This document shows positions 27,281-36,659 of a DNA stretch of 64,000 nucleotides, piece by piece. Every line of letters begins with the position of its first letter. The stretch's first letter is position 1. The stretch is taken from the NCBI GenBank assembly GCA_910578585.1, contig CAJTRG010000008.1, positions 1 to 64,000 of the forward strand, in the 5' to 3' direction. A program made the translations under genes and the position numbers. Source of the stretch: an uncultured Mailhella sp. GTDB taxonomy: Bacteria > Desulfobacterota > Desulfovibrionia > Desulfovibrionales > Desulfovibrionaceae. The notes beneath the pieces are model-generated. The model made no database searches, was not told where the DNA came from, and saw only the letters and a program-made list of their open reading frames with translations.

Positions 27281-27643
27281 TTGACACCTGATGATTTAGA
27301 ATTTTTCAAGAAACTGCTTGATCAAATGCTTATTGAAGCACAACAAAACGGTGATTCAACTTTGGAAGATTTGACTGAAAGTCCAAGCAGTTATGCTGAT
27401 CCTACTGATAGAGCTTCTGTTGAATCTGATCGTTCCTTTACATTGCGTATTCGAGATAGAGAACGTCGCCTTATTCATAAAATATATGATGCACAACAAC
27501 GTATCGAAAGCGGAACATACGGTATTTGTGAAGAATGCGGAGAAGAAATTGGCTTTGCCAGATTGAAAGCTCGTCCAGTAACAACGCTTTGCGTGGATTG
27601 CAAAGCCCGTCAGGAAGAGGGTGAAGATATCCAGGGAAGCTAA
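27281..27643 (+). CDS. dksA: DksA/TraR-family RNA polymerase-binding regulator
   Basis: This 120-residue protein binds the secondary channel of RNA polymerase and, with ppGpp, reprograms transcription, especially of rRNA and stress genes. A coiled-coil N-terminal region, with the acidic YADPTDRAS segment at the hairpin tip, is followed by a four-cysteine zinc finger (CEECGEEI and CVDC). TTG 27281 is preferred because AGGAGG lies four bases upstream; an in-frame ATG at 27248 has no ribosome site. A terminator follows. Confidence 0.88.
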   Translation: MTPDDLEFFKKLLDQMLIEAQQNGDSTLEDLTESPSSYADPTDRASVESDRSFTLRIRDRERRLIHKIYDAQQRIESGTYGICEECGEEIGFARLKARPVTTLCVDCKARQEEGEDIQGS

Positions 27644-27679
27644 TTCAAGCTTGGGACAGCTCAGTATAGCTAAAAATAT

Positions 27680-27714
27680 AAAGTTCTTTTATTTCGGTAA
27701 AAGAACTTTTTTTG
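27680..27714 (+). terminator. Terminator after dksA
   Basis: AAGTTCTTTT (27681-27690) and AAAAGAACTT (27699-27708) form a perfect 10-bp stem with a run of seven Ts. Confidence 0.88.
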
Positions 27715-27744
27715 TAAATAAATTTTGTGAGAGATTTTGGGGAT

Positions 27745-29568
27745 ATGGACGCTCATCTTTTCAGACGCCTTTGTGAAGATTTACTGCCGGCTTTGATCGG
27801 GGCAAAAATTGAGAAAATTTATCAGGCCGCAGACGGAGTTATTACCTTTTCCTTGTATGGACTTGGAAATATTCAGCAAAAATATTTTGCGGAAAAGAAT
27901 ATGCCTTTTGTTTCGCCTTTTACCGCCCAAAAATATTATTTGACTTATAAAGAAGGCAAGGATGCCCGGTTATTTTTGAGCCATAGCCGTGTGGCAAAAA
28001 ATGATGAACCGCCTGCCTTTATTATGCGTTTGCGCAAATATTTGACGGGCAAACATATCAAAACCGTGACGGCAGACTGGCTGCAGCGCAAAATCATTTT
28101 TGAGGTGCAGGATTGCTGGTTTGAAATAGATTTGCGAAATGGGGTGGAACTCTATTTTGACTGTCCTGAAAATGGGCTTTGTTCGCCGCAGGATAGTTAT
28201 TTTGCTTTTGAAGATTCCTATATTTTATCACCTGCCCTGACTGATGAAAATTTTGCGGTGTATTGGGCGGACTTCTCCTTGTTATCCCAGGTGGGCAGCA
28301 AAGATATTTGGAAAGAATATCAAACCCTGACACCGCTTTTGCGTAAAACCCTGCCGATCCTTCCCTGCGAGGAACAAGCCTCACTCTATGCGGATTTACA
28401 GTTTGGCGGCGGGGATGTTTTTGTGTACACGCAAAATACACGGCAATTAAAAATTAACCAGTCAGTGGAAAATAATCCGCTTCAGTTTGCGAAAAACGAT
28501 GATAATTTTCTGTTGAGCTCATGGAAATTGCCGCAGGAATTGCTCTCCAATATGGGCTATTCATCTGAAACTAAAGAACTTGTTTTTGAAAATGCTCTGG
28601 AAGCATCTCTCTATATTGGAGATATGGTTTTGGCAAAAATTCAAAAGCAAAATGCCAATTCCAGTCTCAAACAGCTGCAGGCGCAATTAAAACGCTTTGC
28701 CCGTTTGGAAATTAAACTGGCGGAAGAGGAAGACAGGCTGAATAAACTCATTGATAAAAAAGAACAAGCCTTGCTCTTGCAGGCAAATCTATATCAATTT
28801 TCAGCCGAGTATAAAGCCGAGTATATTCTTGTTTACGATTATGCAGGGCAGGAAATAAAAATCCTTTTGGATAAAGCAAAGACCATTCGAGAAAATATGG
28901 AAAATTATTTTCATGCTGCTGCCCGTGGTATGCGCGGACTTGAACATTTGGAACGGCGCAAAAAGGAACTTGCTGACGAAAAAGAAGCTGTTCTCAATAG
29001 AATGTGGGAAGAAAGGGCTGGCGCAACTATCAAAGAACCAAGGAAGCGAGCACAAAAAACTCCGCAAACTGATTATGGTCTTTTGGGAAAAATAAAAAAT
29101 GTTAATAAAAAGGGAAAGTTTAATCAGGATATTTCTGTAAAAACAGAAAAAAATAAAGCAGTGAATAAATATCCCAAAGAAGTGCAGGTTTTTCGCAGTT
29201 CTGACGGCTTTATGATTTTGCGGGGCAGGGATACCAAGGGCAATGGTATGGCGCTCAAAATGGCTTCACCCTATGATATTTGGGTGCATATTGCCGAAGG
29301 AGCTTCTGCCCACGTGATTATTAAACGTGACCACGCCAAACAGGAAATACCTCCGCAAACCATGCAGGAAGCCGGAGCATTGGCGCTCCTCAAAAGCTGG
29401 GCAAAAGGGCAGGAAAAAGGATATATTCAATACAGTTATGCAAAGTTTATCCGGCCTATGAAAAATGCTGCGGCAGGTTTGGTGCATGTGGATAAAAGCG
29501 AAGGCACGCTGGAAATAAAAATTCTCCCTGAATACGAAGAGCAATTAAAAATAGAAACGCGTGAATAA
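27745..29568 (+). CDS. NFACT-family protein (RqcH/Rqc2 homologue)
   Basis: This 607-residue protein has the NFACT architecture: an N-terminal NFACT-N domain (~1-230), HhH-like and long coiled-coil regions (~290-430), and a C-terminal NFACT-R domain (~475-590) with PYDIWVHIAEGASAHVII. Homologues (RqcH, Rqc2, FbpA) bind 50S subunits carrying stalled peptidyl-tRNA and recruit tRNA for tailing of the nascent chain; others were described as fibronectin-binding. ATG 27745 gives the usual MDAHLFRRLCEDLLP start; GTG 27727 is in frame. It follows the dksA terminator, so it has its own promoter. Confidence 0.85.
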   Translation: MDAHLFRRLCEDLLPALIGAKIEKIYQAADGVITFSLYGLGNIQQKYFAEKNMPFVSPFTAQKYYLTYKEGKDARLFLSHSRVAKNDEPPAFIMRLRKYLTGKHIKTVTADWLQRKIIFEVQDCWFEIDLRNGVELYFDCPENGLCSPQDSYFAFEDSYILSPALTDENFAVYWADFSLLSQVGSKDIWKEYQTLTPLLRKTLPILPCEEQASLYADLQFGGGDVFVYTQNTRQLKINQSVENNPLQFAKNDDNFLLSSWKLPQELLSNMGYSSETKELVFENALEASLYIGDMVLAKIQKQNANSSLKQLQAQLKRFARLEIKLAEEEDRLNKLIDKKEQALLLQANLYQFSAEYKAEYILVYDYAGQEIKILLDKAKTIRENMENYFHAAARGMRGLEHLERRKKELADEKEAVLNRMWEERAGATIKEPRKRAQKTPQTDYGLLGKIKNVNKKGKFNQDISVKTEKNKAVNKYPKEVQVFRSSDGFMILRGRDTKGNGMALKMASPYDIWVHIAEGASAHVIIKRDHAKQEIPPQTMQEAGALALLKSWAKGQEKGYIQYSYAKFIRPMKNAAAGLVHVDKSEGTLEIKILPEYEEQLKIETRE

Positions 29569-29600
29569 ATAGTGTTAGTCTGGAGTATTTTTTTATTTTT

Positions 29601-29634
29601 CTTGGGGAAATAATTTCCCCAAACCCCTTATCGC
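29601..29634 (-). repeat. Palindromic intergenic repeat, copy E (diverged core)
   Basis: On the minus strand it reads GATAAGGGGTTTGGGGAAAT followed by TATTTCCCCAAG, the palindromic core of the dispersed family with fewer Gs. It abuts a long hairpin at 29635-29668 just downstream of the NFACT gene. Confidence 0.5.
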
Positions 29635-29668
29635 AAACCCGTTATGAGTTTTCACTCATAACGGGTTT
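29635..29668. terminator. Long perfect hairpin after the NFACT gene
   Basis: AAACCCGTTATGAG and CTCATAACGGGTTT pair perfectly over 14 bp around a 6-nt loop. The following GATTTATG is only moderately T-rich, so it may be a weak terminator or an mRNA 3'-end stabiliser rather than a classical intrinsic terminator. Confidence 0.55.
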
Positions 29669-29725
29669 GATTTATGTGATTTTAGGTAATTCAAGAAATA
29701 TTATAAAAATGCTTTGCAGTGGGCA

Positions 29726-29759
29726 CTAAAAAAGCACGAACGAACTCGTGCTTTTTTAG
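29726..29759. terminator. Bidirectional terminator
   Basis: CTAAAAAAGCACGA and TCGTGCTTTTTTAG form a perfect 14-bp stem that carries its own A and T tracts, so it can act on both strands. It sits between the converging NFACT and cheW genes. Confidence 0.9.
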
Positions 29760-29782
29760 TATTCTTATAGTGTTTGTTTTAA

Positions 29783-30292
29783 TTATTTGATGGATGGAAG
29801 AGTCATGGTTTCTGGAATTTCAGAATTAGCAAATAAAAAGCCCATATTCAGTAAAATCAGCAATCTGTCGTCCAGTTTACCAACGCCTTCAATATATTCA
29901 GCGCCAACGCCTGCAACAACTGGAGGTGCATTCTCCACAGTGCTGGCAGGAATTCTGAGAACCTCAGAAACAGAGTCTACCAAAAAGCCTACAAGCTGGT
30001 TTTCCCAAACCATAACAATAATTCTTGTTTGGTCTGTGTGGTCAATTTCAGGCATGTGGAAACGTTTTCTAAGACCCACAACAGGAAGCACACGACCACG
30101 CAAATTGATAACACCTTCAATAAAATGAGGTGCGTGAGGAACTGGCGTGATTTGTACTAAGCGTATGATTTCATTTACAATTAAAATATCAACAGCAAAC
30201 TCTTCTTCGCCGAGTTTAAAAGATACCAATTGCAGTATTTTATTATTTTGTTCGTCAACAGAATTAGGTTTTATTTCATGTGCTTGGCTCAT
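29783..30292 (-). CDS. cheW: Chemotaxis adaptor CheW
   Basis: This 169-residue CheW protein couples chemoreceptors to the kinase CheA. The SH3-like double barrel is recognisable from LQLVSFKLGEEEFAVDI near residue 20, the EIIRLVQITPVPHAPHFIEG segment, GVINLRGRVLPVV, and the VSEVLRIP strand. It stands alone, without other che genes nearby, and may serve one of several receptor arrays. A terminator follows it. The upstream 164-bp spacer should hold its promoter. Confidence 0.92.
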   Translation of the reverse strand: MSQAHEIKPNSVDEQNNKILQLVSFKLGEEEFAVDILIVNEIIRLVQITPVPHAPHFIEGVINLRGRVLPVVGLRKRFHMPEIDHTDQTRIIVMVWENQLVGFLVDSVSEVLRIPASTVENAPPVVAGVGAEYIEGVGKLDDRLLILLNMGFLFANSEIPETMTLPSIK

Positions 30293-30456
30293 AAATATCC
30301 CCTTTCTAGAAATTGCAAATAATTCAAGCTACTTTATACATCGGCAATATGTTTAAAAAGTATAGAGCTCTTTTGCAAATTTAATTCTTGAGTTACAGTG
30401 TATCAAAAAATTGTCAGCCGTCAAGATTTTTATAGGGTAAAATTACATATAATTAG

Positions 30457-32121
30457 CTAAATAAAATGAATAATATTTTCGATAATGGGCTCGCGTTCCA
30501 GCACGTCTCGGAAAAATCGGCGCAGGGCAAGGCGTATCATTTCAGGCAGTTTTTCAAGATTTTTACCATTTAAGAGTTCCAATTGCTCTAAAATAAGGCA
30601 TTGAGCATCCTGCAGATAATGGTTGAATTGCTGTTCGAAAACAAATCCATGGGAAAGAACATGGGGGCCTGTAATAATTTCACCGTTTTCCTTATTCAGC
30701 ACAAGGGAAACAATCACAATGCCCTCATTGGAAAGGACGCGACGTTCTTTTAGTACCAGCTGTCCCACATCGCCCACGCCTTTGCCGTCCACCAGCACAA
30801 AATTAATGGGTTCACAGCTTTCCTTTTCAAAGGTTCCATCCGCGTAAAAGCAAATAGGCTGTCCGTCTTCTAAAAGATGACAGTTTGCTATGCCGATTTC
30901 TTTTGCCAACGCGCTGTGCTGAGATAAATGCCTGTATTCACCATGCAAAGGAATAAAATGTTCAGGTTTGCAAAGTTCTAAAATGGTTTTAAGCTCTTCA
31001 TAGCAGGCATGGCCTGTAGCATGGATGGTAAAGCGATCATCGTGAAAAACCGTTGCTCCCTGCTTGTACATTTGATTGATCATCCGTGAAACGGCTTTTG
31101 CATTGCCGGGGATTGTACGTGAGGACATAATCACGGTATCGCCTTCCTGCAGGGCAAGGCGTTTATGCTCGCCGGAAGAAATACGGGTCAGGGCTGAAAG
31201 AGCTTCGCCTTGAGTGCCTGTGGCAAGAACCACTGTGTTTTCCCGGGAAAGTTCTGTAATCGTTTCATCAATTTCCTGATAATATTTTTCAGGCGTCAAA
31301 TAGCCCAGCCCCTCTGCAATATTGATATTTGCGGCAAGGCTTCGTCCGCTGATAATCACGTGTTTGCCATGTTTTCTGGCAAGTTCAAAAACAGTGCGTA
31401 TGCGCTGAATGTGGCTGGCAAAAAGGGCAATAACAATGCGTCCTTTGGTTTGGGAGAAGATTTGGTCCAAACCTTCCTTGACCATGGTTTCAGACGCTGA
31501 ATGATTGTGATTTTCAATGTTTGTGGAGTCAGAAAGAAGAAGCTTTATCCCCCCTTTGCCGAATTCCTGTAAATCTTCCTGCAGCGCACAGCTGCATTCA
31601 AGGGGATAGGCATTTGCATGTTCATCCAGTTTGAAATCGCCCGTGTACACAATTTTGCCAATGGGGCTTTCAATAAAATAGGCATAACCACCTGGAATAG
31701 AATGGCAGACTGGGATGGCTTGAAACGTGAGGGAACCAAGCTTAATGGTGTCGTATGTTTCCACTAAAATAAGATTGGCACGCTCAAGGAGTCCGCGTTC
31801 TGTGAGTTTGTGCCTGACAAGAGCAAGCGTAAAGGCAGAACCATAAATATTGATATTTTTAACAACACGCAAAAGCCAGGGAAGTGCGCCGATATGGTCT
31901 TCATGCCCATGGGTTAAGATCACTCCTAAAAATTTTTCTTTTGCGCCGAGAAGGCTGTCAAAGGAGGGAATAATGGCATCAATTCCATAATGGCTGTCGT
32001 CAGGAAACATGAGCCCGCAATCCATAAGGAAAATGCCGTCACTGCATTCCCATTTCTGGCAGTTAAGTCCAATTTCTCCAAGGCCTCCAAGGGGGCGTAT
32101 GCGTAAAAAATCTGTAGCCAT
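30457..32121 (-). CDS. rnj: Ribonuclease J
   Basis: This 554-residue metallo-beta-lactamase/beta-CASP ribonuclease has 5'-to-3' exonuclease and endonuclease activity in mRNA decay and rRNA maturation. It begins with the family signature FLRIRPLGGLGEIGLNCQ, followed by the zinc motif LTHGHEDHIGALPWLL (~75), DFKLD (~165), the beta-CASP region with SGRSLAANI, and HATGHACYEEL. ATG 32121 is preferred because GGAGAA precedes it and because the conserved N terminus begins there; a GTG-like extension lies upstream. It is divergent from pgsA. Confidence 0.93.
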   Translation of the reverse strand: MATDFLRIRPLGGLGEIGLNCQKWECSDGIFLMDCGLMFPDDSHYGIDAIIPSFDSLLGAKEKFLGVILTHGHEDHIGALPWLLRVVKNINIYGSAFTLALVRHKLTERGLLERANLILVETYDTIKLGSLTFQAIPVCHSIPGGYAYFIESPIGKIVYTGDFKLDEHANAYPLECSCALQEDLQEFGKGGIKLLLSDSTNIENHNHSASETMVKEGLDQIFSQTKGRIVIALFASHIQRIRTVFELARKHGKHVIISGRSLAANINIAEGLGYLTPEKYYQEIDETITELSRENTVVLATGTQGEALSALTRISSGEHKRLALQEGDTVIMSSRTIPGNAKAVSRMINQMYKQGATVFHDDRFTIHATGHACYEELKTILELCKPEHFIPLHGEYRHLSQHSALAKEIGIANCHLLEDGQPICFYADGTFEKESCEPINFVLVDGKGVGDVGQLVLKERRVLSNEGIVIVSLVLNKENGEIITGPHVLSHGFVFEQQFNHYLQDAQCLILEQLELLNGKNLEKLPEMIRLALRRFFRDVLEREPIIENIIHFI

Positions 32122-32295
32122 TTCTTCTCCTTGTTTTTGTATATCCTGTTTCGCCGAAAAAGACAAAAACTTTTTCTTTCATTTCTCAAACTTGAAAGCA
32201 AAAAAAAAAGCGAAAAATGCCCGTTTTTATTCTTGCATTAGCTTTTATATTATGTTAAAAAAAATAAAATTAATTAGGGTGATAGTGAATCTTTT

Positions 32296-32895
32296 ATGCT
32301 CAAGCAAAAGAAAGAATTTTTTTGTGCATTTTGGAATGCTGCAAAGAATTTAAATCTCGCAACGAAGATAACGCTTCTTCGTATAATCATTATTATCCCT
32401 ATTTTAATGCTTCTGGCTACAGCAACGCGTTTTGCTTGTTTTTTTGCATGCTTAGCCTTTGTTGTTGCAGCGCTCAGTGACTTTATTGACGGCTATATTG
32501 CAAGACGCTATGGACAAGTGACCAGTCTTGGCAAATTTCTTGATCCTCTTGCCGATAAATTTTTGATTTGCACTGTACTCATTGAACTCTGTTCTTTAGG
32601 CTGGATTCCGGCCTGGGCTGTGCATATTATTATTGTGCGTGAGCTTGCAGTAACCGGGCTTCGGGCTGTTGCTGTTGATTACGGCATTGTTCTGGCTGCT
32701 GATACCTTTGGAAAATGGAAAACCACCTTCCAAATTTTAGCGCTTATTCCCCTTATGCTTCATTATGCGTATTTTGGAATTGATTTGCATCAAATTGGCA
32801 TGATTTTGCTCTATATTGCCGTATTCTTTACTATTTTGTCCGGCTGTAATTATTTTTACACATTTTGTGTTGATATTCATGATAAAGAAGTGTGA
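32296..32895 (+). CDS. pgsA: CDP-diacylglycerol-glycerol-3-phosphate 3-phosphatidyltransferase
   Basis: This 199-residue inner-membrane enzyme makes phosphatidylglycerol phosphate, the committed step to phosphatidylglycerol and cardiolipin. The CDP-alcohol phosphotransferase motif is complete: DGYIARRYG at residue ~63 followed by GKFLDPLADK (DGxxAR-x8-GxxxDxxxD). Four or five further hydrophobic segments are visible, including IIIVRELAVTGLR. An N-terminal extension of ~18 residues precedes NLATKITLLRI. It is followed 9 bp later by the ftsB-like gene. Confidence 0.93.
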   Translation: MLKQKKEFFCAFWNAAKNLNLATKITLLRIIIIIPILMLLATATRFACFFACLAFVVAALSDFIDGYIARRYGQVTSLGKFLDPLADKFLICTVLIELCSLGWIPAWAVHIIIVRELAVTGLRAVAVDYGIVLAADTFGKWKTTFQILALIPLMLHYAYFGIDLHQIGMILLYIAVFFTILSGCNYFYTFCVDIHDKEV

Positions 32896-32904
32896 GTGTA
32901 GTCT

Positions 32905-33261
32905 ATGAGAAAAACTGTTTCTTTATCGTTTTTTTGGCGAACATTATTTTTAGGTTTTGCATTACTTTTGAATGTAACGCTTGGCTATCGTTTATTTTTC
33001 AGCGATCAAAGCTTTTTTGCCTGGCGGGATGTGCAGCAGCATTTTGCCGATATGCAAAAAGATTTAGGGAATATTCAGCAAAAACTTGCTTATTTGAGTG
33101 AAGAAATTCGGCTTTTACAAAACAATAATGATTATATTGAGCGCGCTATTCGTGAACGTTTGAATTATGTGCGTGAAAATGAAATTTTATATGTTTTTGA
33201 GAAAAAACAACTGGTTAATTCTATTTGGACGGAAACAGAAGAAGATTTGCAAAACGAATAA
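32905..33261 (+). CDS. FtsB/DivIC-like septum formation protein
   Basis: This 118-residue bitopic protein has one transmembrane helix (~10-32) and a periplasmic coiled coil (~45-80, DMQKDLGNIQQKLAYLSEEI), followed by the conserved end IERAIRERLNYVRENEILYVF. This matches the FtsB/DivIC family, in which the segment after the coiled coil binds FtsL and FtsQ at the division site. It overlaps nothing, starting 9 bp after pgsA and 36 bp before the TPR gene. Enolase, a common ftsB neighbour, is elsewhere. Confidence 0.85.
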   Translation: MRKTVSLSFFWRTLFLGFALLLNVTLGYRLFFSDQSFFAWRDVQQHFADMQKDLGNIQQKLAYLSEEIRLLQNNNDYIERAIRERLNYVRENEILYVFEKKQLVNSIWTETEEDLQNE

Positions 33262-33297
33262 ATTTATGATAGCCTGTACAGAATGAAAGGTATGAAT

Positions 33298-34815
33298 ATG
33301 TCCGTTGATGAAAAAACAGTCAAATATGCAAAATTAGAATGGTATAAAGAAGTTCTTTCTTTAGAGCCTAATTCTAAACTGTTTTTACCTCTGGCAAGAT
33401 TGCTCGCAGAACTTGGCACAGAAGATAATAATGCTGATATGATGAATGAAGCATTTGAAGTCTTGCGCCGTGGTCTTGATATTCAGCCTGAATTTATGGA
33501 AGCCCGCCTCTTTCTGATTGAATTATTGAATACATGTGGCTGTAAAGCCCAATGTGGCGCAGAAGTTGCCCGTTTAGCCTCTTTATTCTTGAGTTATCCT
33601 GATTTTTGGGATGCATGGCGGGAATATGCCATCACTGAAAATGAAAGTTCTGATTTCACAGCAGCTCTTGGTTTTATGAGTGCCATTATGCGCAATAAAT
33701 CCTTGAGTATTGTACAAGTCTTGGAAGCAGGGCTTAATTCCCTCAAAACAAATTCAGCTCCAATCTTTTCTCCAGAAACAATTAATATTGCGAAAAATAT
33801 TGAAAAAAGTGGTTTGGCAAAAATGCCGAGCGCAAGTGTTGCGCAGATAAAAACTACCATGGAAAATGTTTCAGCTCAGGAAGAGCCTGCAAGCCAGGAT
33901 GATTTTGCGCAGGATGAAGCAGAAGATGCTGATTTTGCTGAAGAAAAAGAAATAATGCCTTCTGAACTTGCTGACGTTTTGCCAAAAGGACATGTTGAAA
34001 ATTACATGAATTTTGCAGAACAGCAAAGCGCTCTTGTGCAGGATAAAACCAAAAGCACCAAAGAAACCCTGGCTGAACTTATTAAAGATGCAAATATTAC
34101 CATTGAACCGGTGGAAAATTCCCTTTTCAGAACCAAGAGTATGGCTGATTTATTGGCAGAACAAGGGGATTACAAAGGGGCTTTGGAAATTTATAAAGAA
34201 TTACTTGCCAAAGGCTATGGCAATAAAGAAGAACTGGAAGAACGCATTGCAGATATCAAAATGCTTGCGCCGGAGCTTGATGTTAAAATTGACACATCAA
34301 AATTGCTTGCTATTGATGATTTAGTGGATACCTCCTTTGGTTCTATGGCAGAAAGTTTATCCACGATGCAGGCAGGAAACAGAGAAGTTCTTGCAGAAGA
34401 AAATCCAGACTTGAATATTGTGCAGGAAGAAAGTGCACAGGCAGAGGATTTGTCTGCATTTGCAGAAAATGAACCTGCCATGGAAACTGAGCCCTCCATG
34501 CCTGCTATTGAAGACAAACAAGTTTTTCAGCCAGAACCAGCTGAAACAGTTGACGCTGCTGAACTTGCTGAGCAGGCTCAGCCAGGTCTTGATTTGTTTG
34601 ATGAGAATGAAATTTCAGCTGAAGAAAAAACTTTTGCAGAAAATGCAGCAGAAAATATAGTTGAAGAAATTGAAAATACAGCAGATATAGCTTCTTTTGC
34701 AGAAACTGAAGAACCAGCAGTCCAAAACGAAGAAGAGAAAAAAGTTAAATCCCAGGCTGATGTCGCAGATTTATTGACAAAACTCGCTGAACGTTTGGAA
34801 ATTCGCGCAAGTTAG
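33298..34815 (+). CDS. TPR protein with long acidic C-terminal region
   Basis: This is a 505-residue cytoplasmic protein. The N-terminal third has TPR-like helix pairs (LEWYKEVLSLEPNSKLFLPLARLL; AFEVLRRGLDIQPEFMEARL), and another TPR-like unit lies near residue 285 (ADLLAEQGDYKGALEIYKEL). The linkers, about residues 190-250 and 355-490, are very rich in Glu, Ala, Asp and Gln and are probably disordered. The start is set at ATG 33298 by AAAGG seven bases upstream; in-frame ATGs lie at 33283 and 33292. It is co-transcribed with ftsB and the lipoprotein gene. Function is unknown. Confidence 0.75.
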   Translation: MSVDEKTVKYAKLEWYKEVLSLEPNSKLFLPLARLLAELGTEDNNADMMNEAFEVLRRGLDIQPEFMEARLFLIELLNTCGCKAQCGAEVARLASLFLSYPDFWDAWREYAITENESSDFTAALGFMSAIMRNKSLSIVQVLEAGLNSLKTNSAPIFSPETINIAKNIEKSGLAKMPSASVAQIKTTMENVSAQEEPASQDDFAQDEAEDADFAEEKEIMPSELADVLPKGHVENYMNFAEQQSALVQDKTKSTKETLAELIKDANITIEPVENSLFRTKSMADLLAEQGDYKGALEIYKELLAKGYGNKEELEERIADIKMLAPELDVKIDTSKLLAIDDLVDTSFGSMAESLSTMQAGNREVLAEENPDLNIVQEESAQAEDLSAFAENEPAMETEPSMPAIEDKQVFQPEPAETVDAAELAEQAQPGLDLFDENEISAEEKTFAENAAENIVEEIENTADIASFAETEEPAVQNEEEKKVKSQADVADLLTKLAERLEIRAS

Positions 34816-34825
34816 GAGTTTTTTG

Positions 34826-35587
34826 GTGAAAATAAAAATTCTTTTAAATGTATGTTTAGCTTTGGCATGTTCTGCATGTTTAGCTATTACAGATTCACAA
34901 ACCTATAAAGATTCAAGAAAATTTTATTATACACATATTAATAAACCTGCTGTTGTGGATTTTTCTGTGGCAGAAATTTCTCCCATTGACAGCCGGCTGA
35001 CCAAGACCTTTGCAGCTTTGGATAAGGAGCTGACAAACCTTGAACGTGAATTAGACGGTATTCTTGATATTAATAATGTACAGGCAATTACCAATTTATT
35101 TTCACAGTTTCCATGGATTTCCCATATTTATGCATTAAGCCCGGAAGGAGAAGTGATGGGGGCTATTCCTTCTTATGTTCCTGATAATACAAGCTTTTAT
35201 TATATTCAGGAAAGAGAAGTTAAAGCCCGCGAAATTATTGCAGAAATTGAAGAAAATCCCATGGGGCATGAAATTGTTTTGTTTCGTCCCTATATGTTGA
35301 GCGGAGAACTTCAGGCATTTCTTGCAGTTACATTTGATCCTAAATCTTTATTGCCTTTTGTTGGTGATCCTTCTCATGTTGTCTTTTTGTCAGAAAAAGC
35401 ACCATTTTGGACAGGGGATTTTGCGTATGAAGATACCCCCTTTGCTTTGGACTGGGAAAAAGTGCTCAAAAGCAGTTCCTATGATACTGTAAGCAATGAT
35501 CAGTATGAAGGAGCATGGATAGTGCGTTATTACGGCGGACAGCGGCTGGTTTACGGAGTCTTGCAGGAAAAAGGGCAAGAAGAATAA
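34826..35587 (+). CDS. Putative lipoprotein with Cache-like sensor domain
   Basis: This 253-residue protein begins with a hydrophobic signal sequence with a cysteine cluster (LALACSACLA) that could serve as a lipobox. The mature part has NLERELDGILDINNVQAI and FPWISHIYALSPEGEVMGAIPSY, reminiscent of the helix and first sheet of periplasmic Cache/PDC sensor domains, but there is no membrane-spanning output module. GTG 34826 is preferred, with AGGAG seven bases upstream. It follows the TPR gene by 10 bp and ends in a terminator. Confidence 0.65.
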   Translation: MKIKILLNVCLALACSACLAITDSQTYKDSRKFYYTHINKPAVVDFSVAEISPIDSRLTKTFAALDKELTNLERELDGILDINNVQAITNLFSQFPWISHIYALSPEGEVMGAIPSYVPDNTSFYYIQEREVKAREIIAEIEENPMGHEIVLFRPYMLSGELQAFLAVTFDPKSLLPFVGDPSHVVFLSEKAPFWTGDFAYEDTPFALDWEKVLKSSSYDTVSNDQYEGAWIVRYYGGQRLVYGVLQEKGQEE

Positions 35588-35596
35588 AATCTTTGT

Positions 35597-35634
35597 AAAA
35601 GCTCCCTTTTATAGTGTTTTTGGGGGCTTTTTTA
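35597..35634 (+). terminator. Intrinsic terminator
   Basis: AAAGCTCCC pairs with GGGGGCTTT (one G-U pair) around a 16-nt loop, followed by a run of Ts. It ends the pgsA-ftsB-TPR-lipoprotein transcript before fbp. Confidence 0.85.
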
Positions 35635-35646
35635 TTGAGGTATAAA

Positions 35647-36621
35647 ATGGCAGAAATTAGTGTTATTGAGCATATTCATTCTATGCAATTAAAGTGGTCA
35701 CCTACTGCAACGGGGCAATTTACATCACTTTTGCATGATTTAATTTTATCTGCAAAAATTATTTCTCGTAGTGTTACAAAAGCTGGACTTGTGGATATTT
35801 TAGGCGGTACAGGCGATATCAACGTACAGGGCGAACAAGTGCAGAAACTTGATGATTTTGCCAACAGCGTTATGATTTACCGTATGAAAAATTGCGGTGT
35901 TGTGTGTGCACTTGGTTCTGAAGAAGAAGATGAGCTTGTGATTATTGATAAAGATAAAGCATATGGCAATTATGTGATTTTCTTTGACCCGCTCGACGGC
36001 TCATCCAATATTGACGCCAATGTCAGCATAGGTACGATTTTTTCCATTTACCGCGTCAACGATGATACTGAGCTGACGAAAGAAAAAATTCTTTGTCAGG
36101 GCACCAACCAGGTGGCAGCCGGATATTTCCTTTACGGCCCTTCAACCATGATGGTTTATTCCACAGGCCACGGCGTGTATGGTTTTACCCTTGACCCCAG
36201 TGTTGGCGAGTTCCTCCTTTCCCATGAAAATATTAAAATTCCTGAAACAGGAAAATATTATTCTGCCAATGCTGCCTATTACGACAGATGGAGCAATGAA
36301 GACAAGAAAGCCATGGATCTTTTCAACCATGGTGATTATTCTTTGCGCTATGTGGGGTCACTTGTTGCGGATTTCCACAGAACTTTGCTTTATGGCGGAA
36401 TTTATATGTATCCTGCTGATACAAAAAATACGCACGGAAAACTTCGTTTGCTCTATGAAGCCAATCCGCTCTCTTTCTTAATGGAACAGGCTGGTGGGCT
36501 TGCTGTGAACGGCGAAGGAAAGCGTATTCTTGAAATTATGCCGGAGCAAATTCATACCCGTACTCCTTTCATCTTTGGTTCCAAAAAAGAAGTTGAAAAA
36601 TACAGAAGTGCTTTTAACTAA
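35647..36621 (+). CDS. fbp: Fructose-1,6-bisphosphatase class I
   Basis: This 324-residue gluconeogenic enzyme hydrolyses fructose 1,6-bisphosphate. The active-site signature FFDPLDGSSNIDANVSIG is near residue 115, with GSEEEDEL before it (metal ligands) and the substrate-binding region RYVGSLVADFHRTLLYGGI and KLRLLYEANPLSFLMEQAGG. ATG 35647 is preferred because GAGGT precedes it; the open frame extends upstream into the terminator. Together with enolase it shows an active glycolytic/gluconeogenic trunk. Confidence 0.96.
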   Translation: MAEISVIEHIHSMQLKWSPTATGQFTSLLHDLILSAKIISRSVTKAGLVDILGGTGDINVQGEQVQKLDDFANSVMIYRMKNCGVVCALGSEEEDELVIIDKDKAYGNYVIFFDPLDGSSNIDANVSIGTIFSIYRVNDDTELTKEKILCQGTNQVAAGYFLYGPSTMMVYSTGHGVYGFTLDPSVGEFLLSHENIKIPETGKYYSANAAYYDRWSNEDKKAMDLFNHGDYSLRYVGSLVADFHRTLLYGGIYMYPADTKNTHGKLRLLYEANPLSFLMEQAGGLAVNGEGKRILEIMPEQIHTRTPFIFGSKKEVEKYRSAFN

Positions 36622-36659
36622 GATTTGCAGCGCTTTTTAGATATTTTAGGTACATTTGC

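Noticed and set aside
30147..30356. Open + strand frames over cheW and its upstream gap
   Set aside because: They are low-complexity shadow frames of cheW codons, without start signals.
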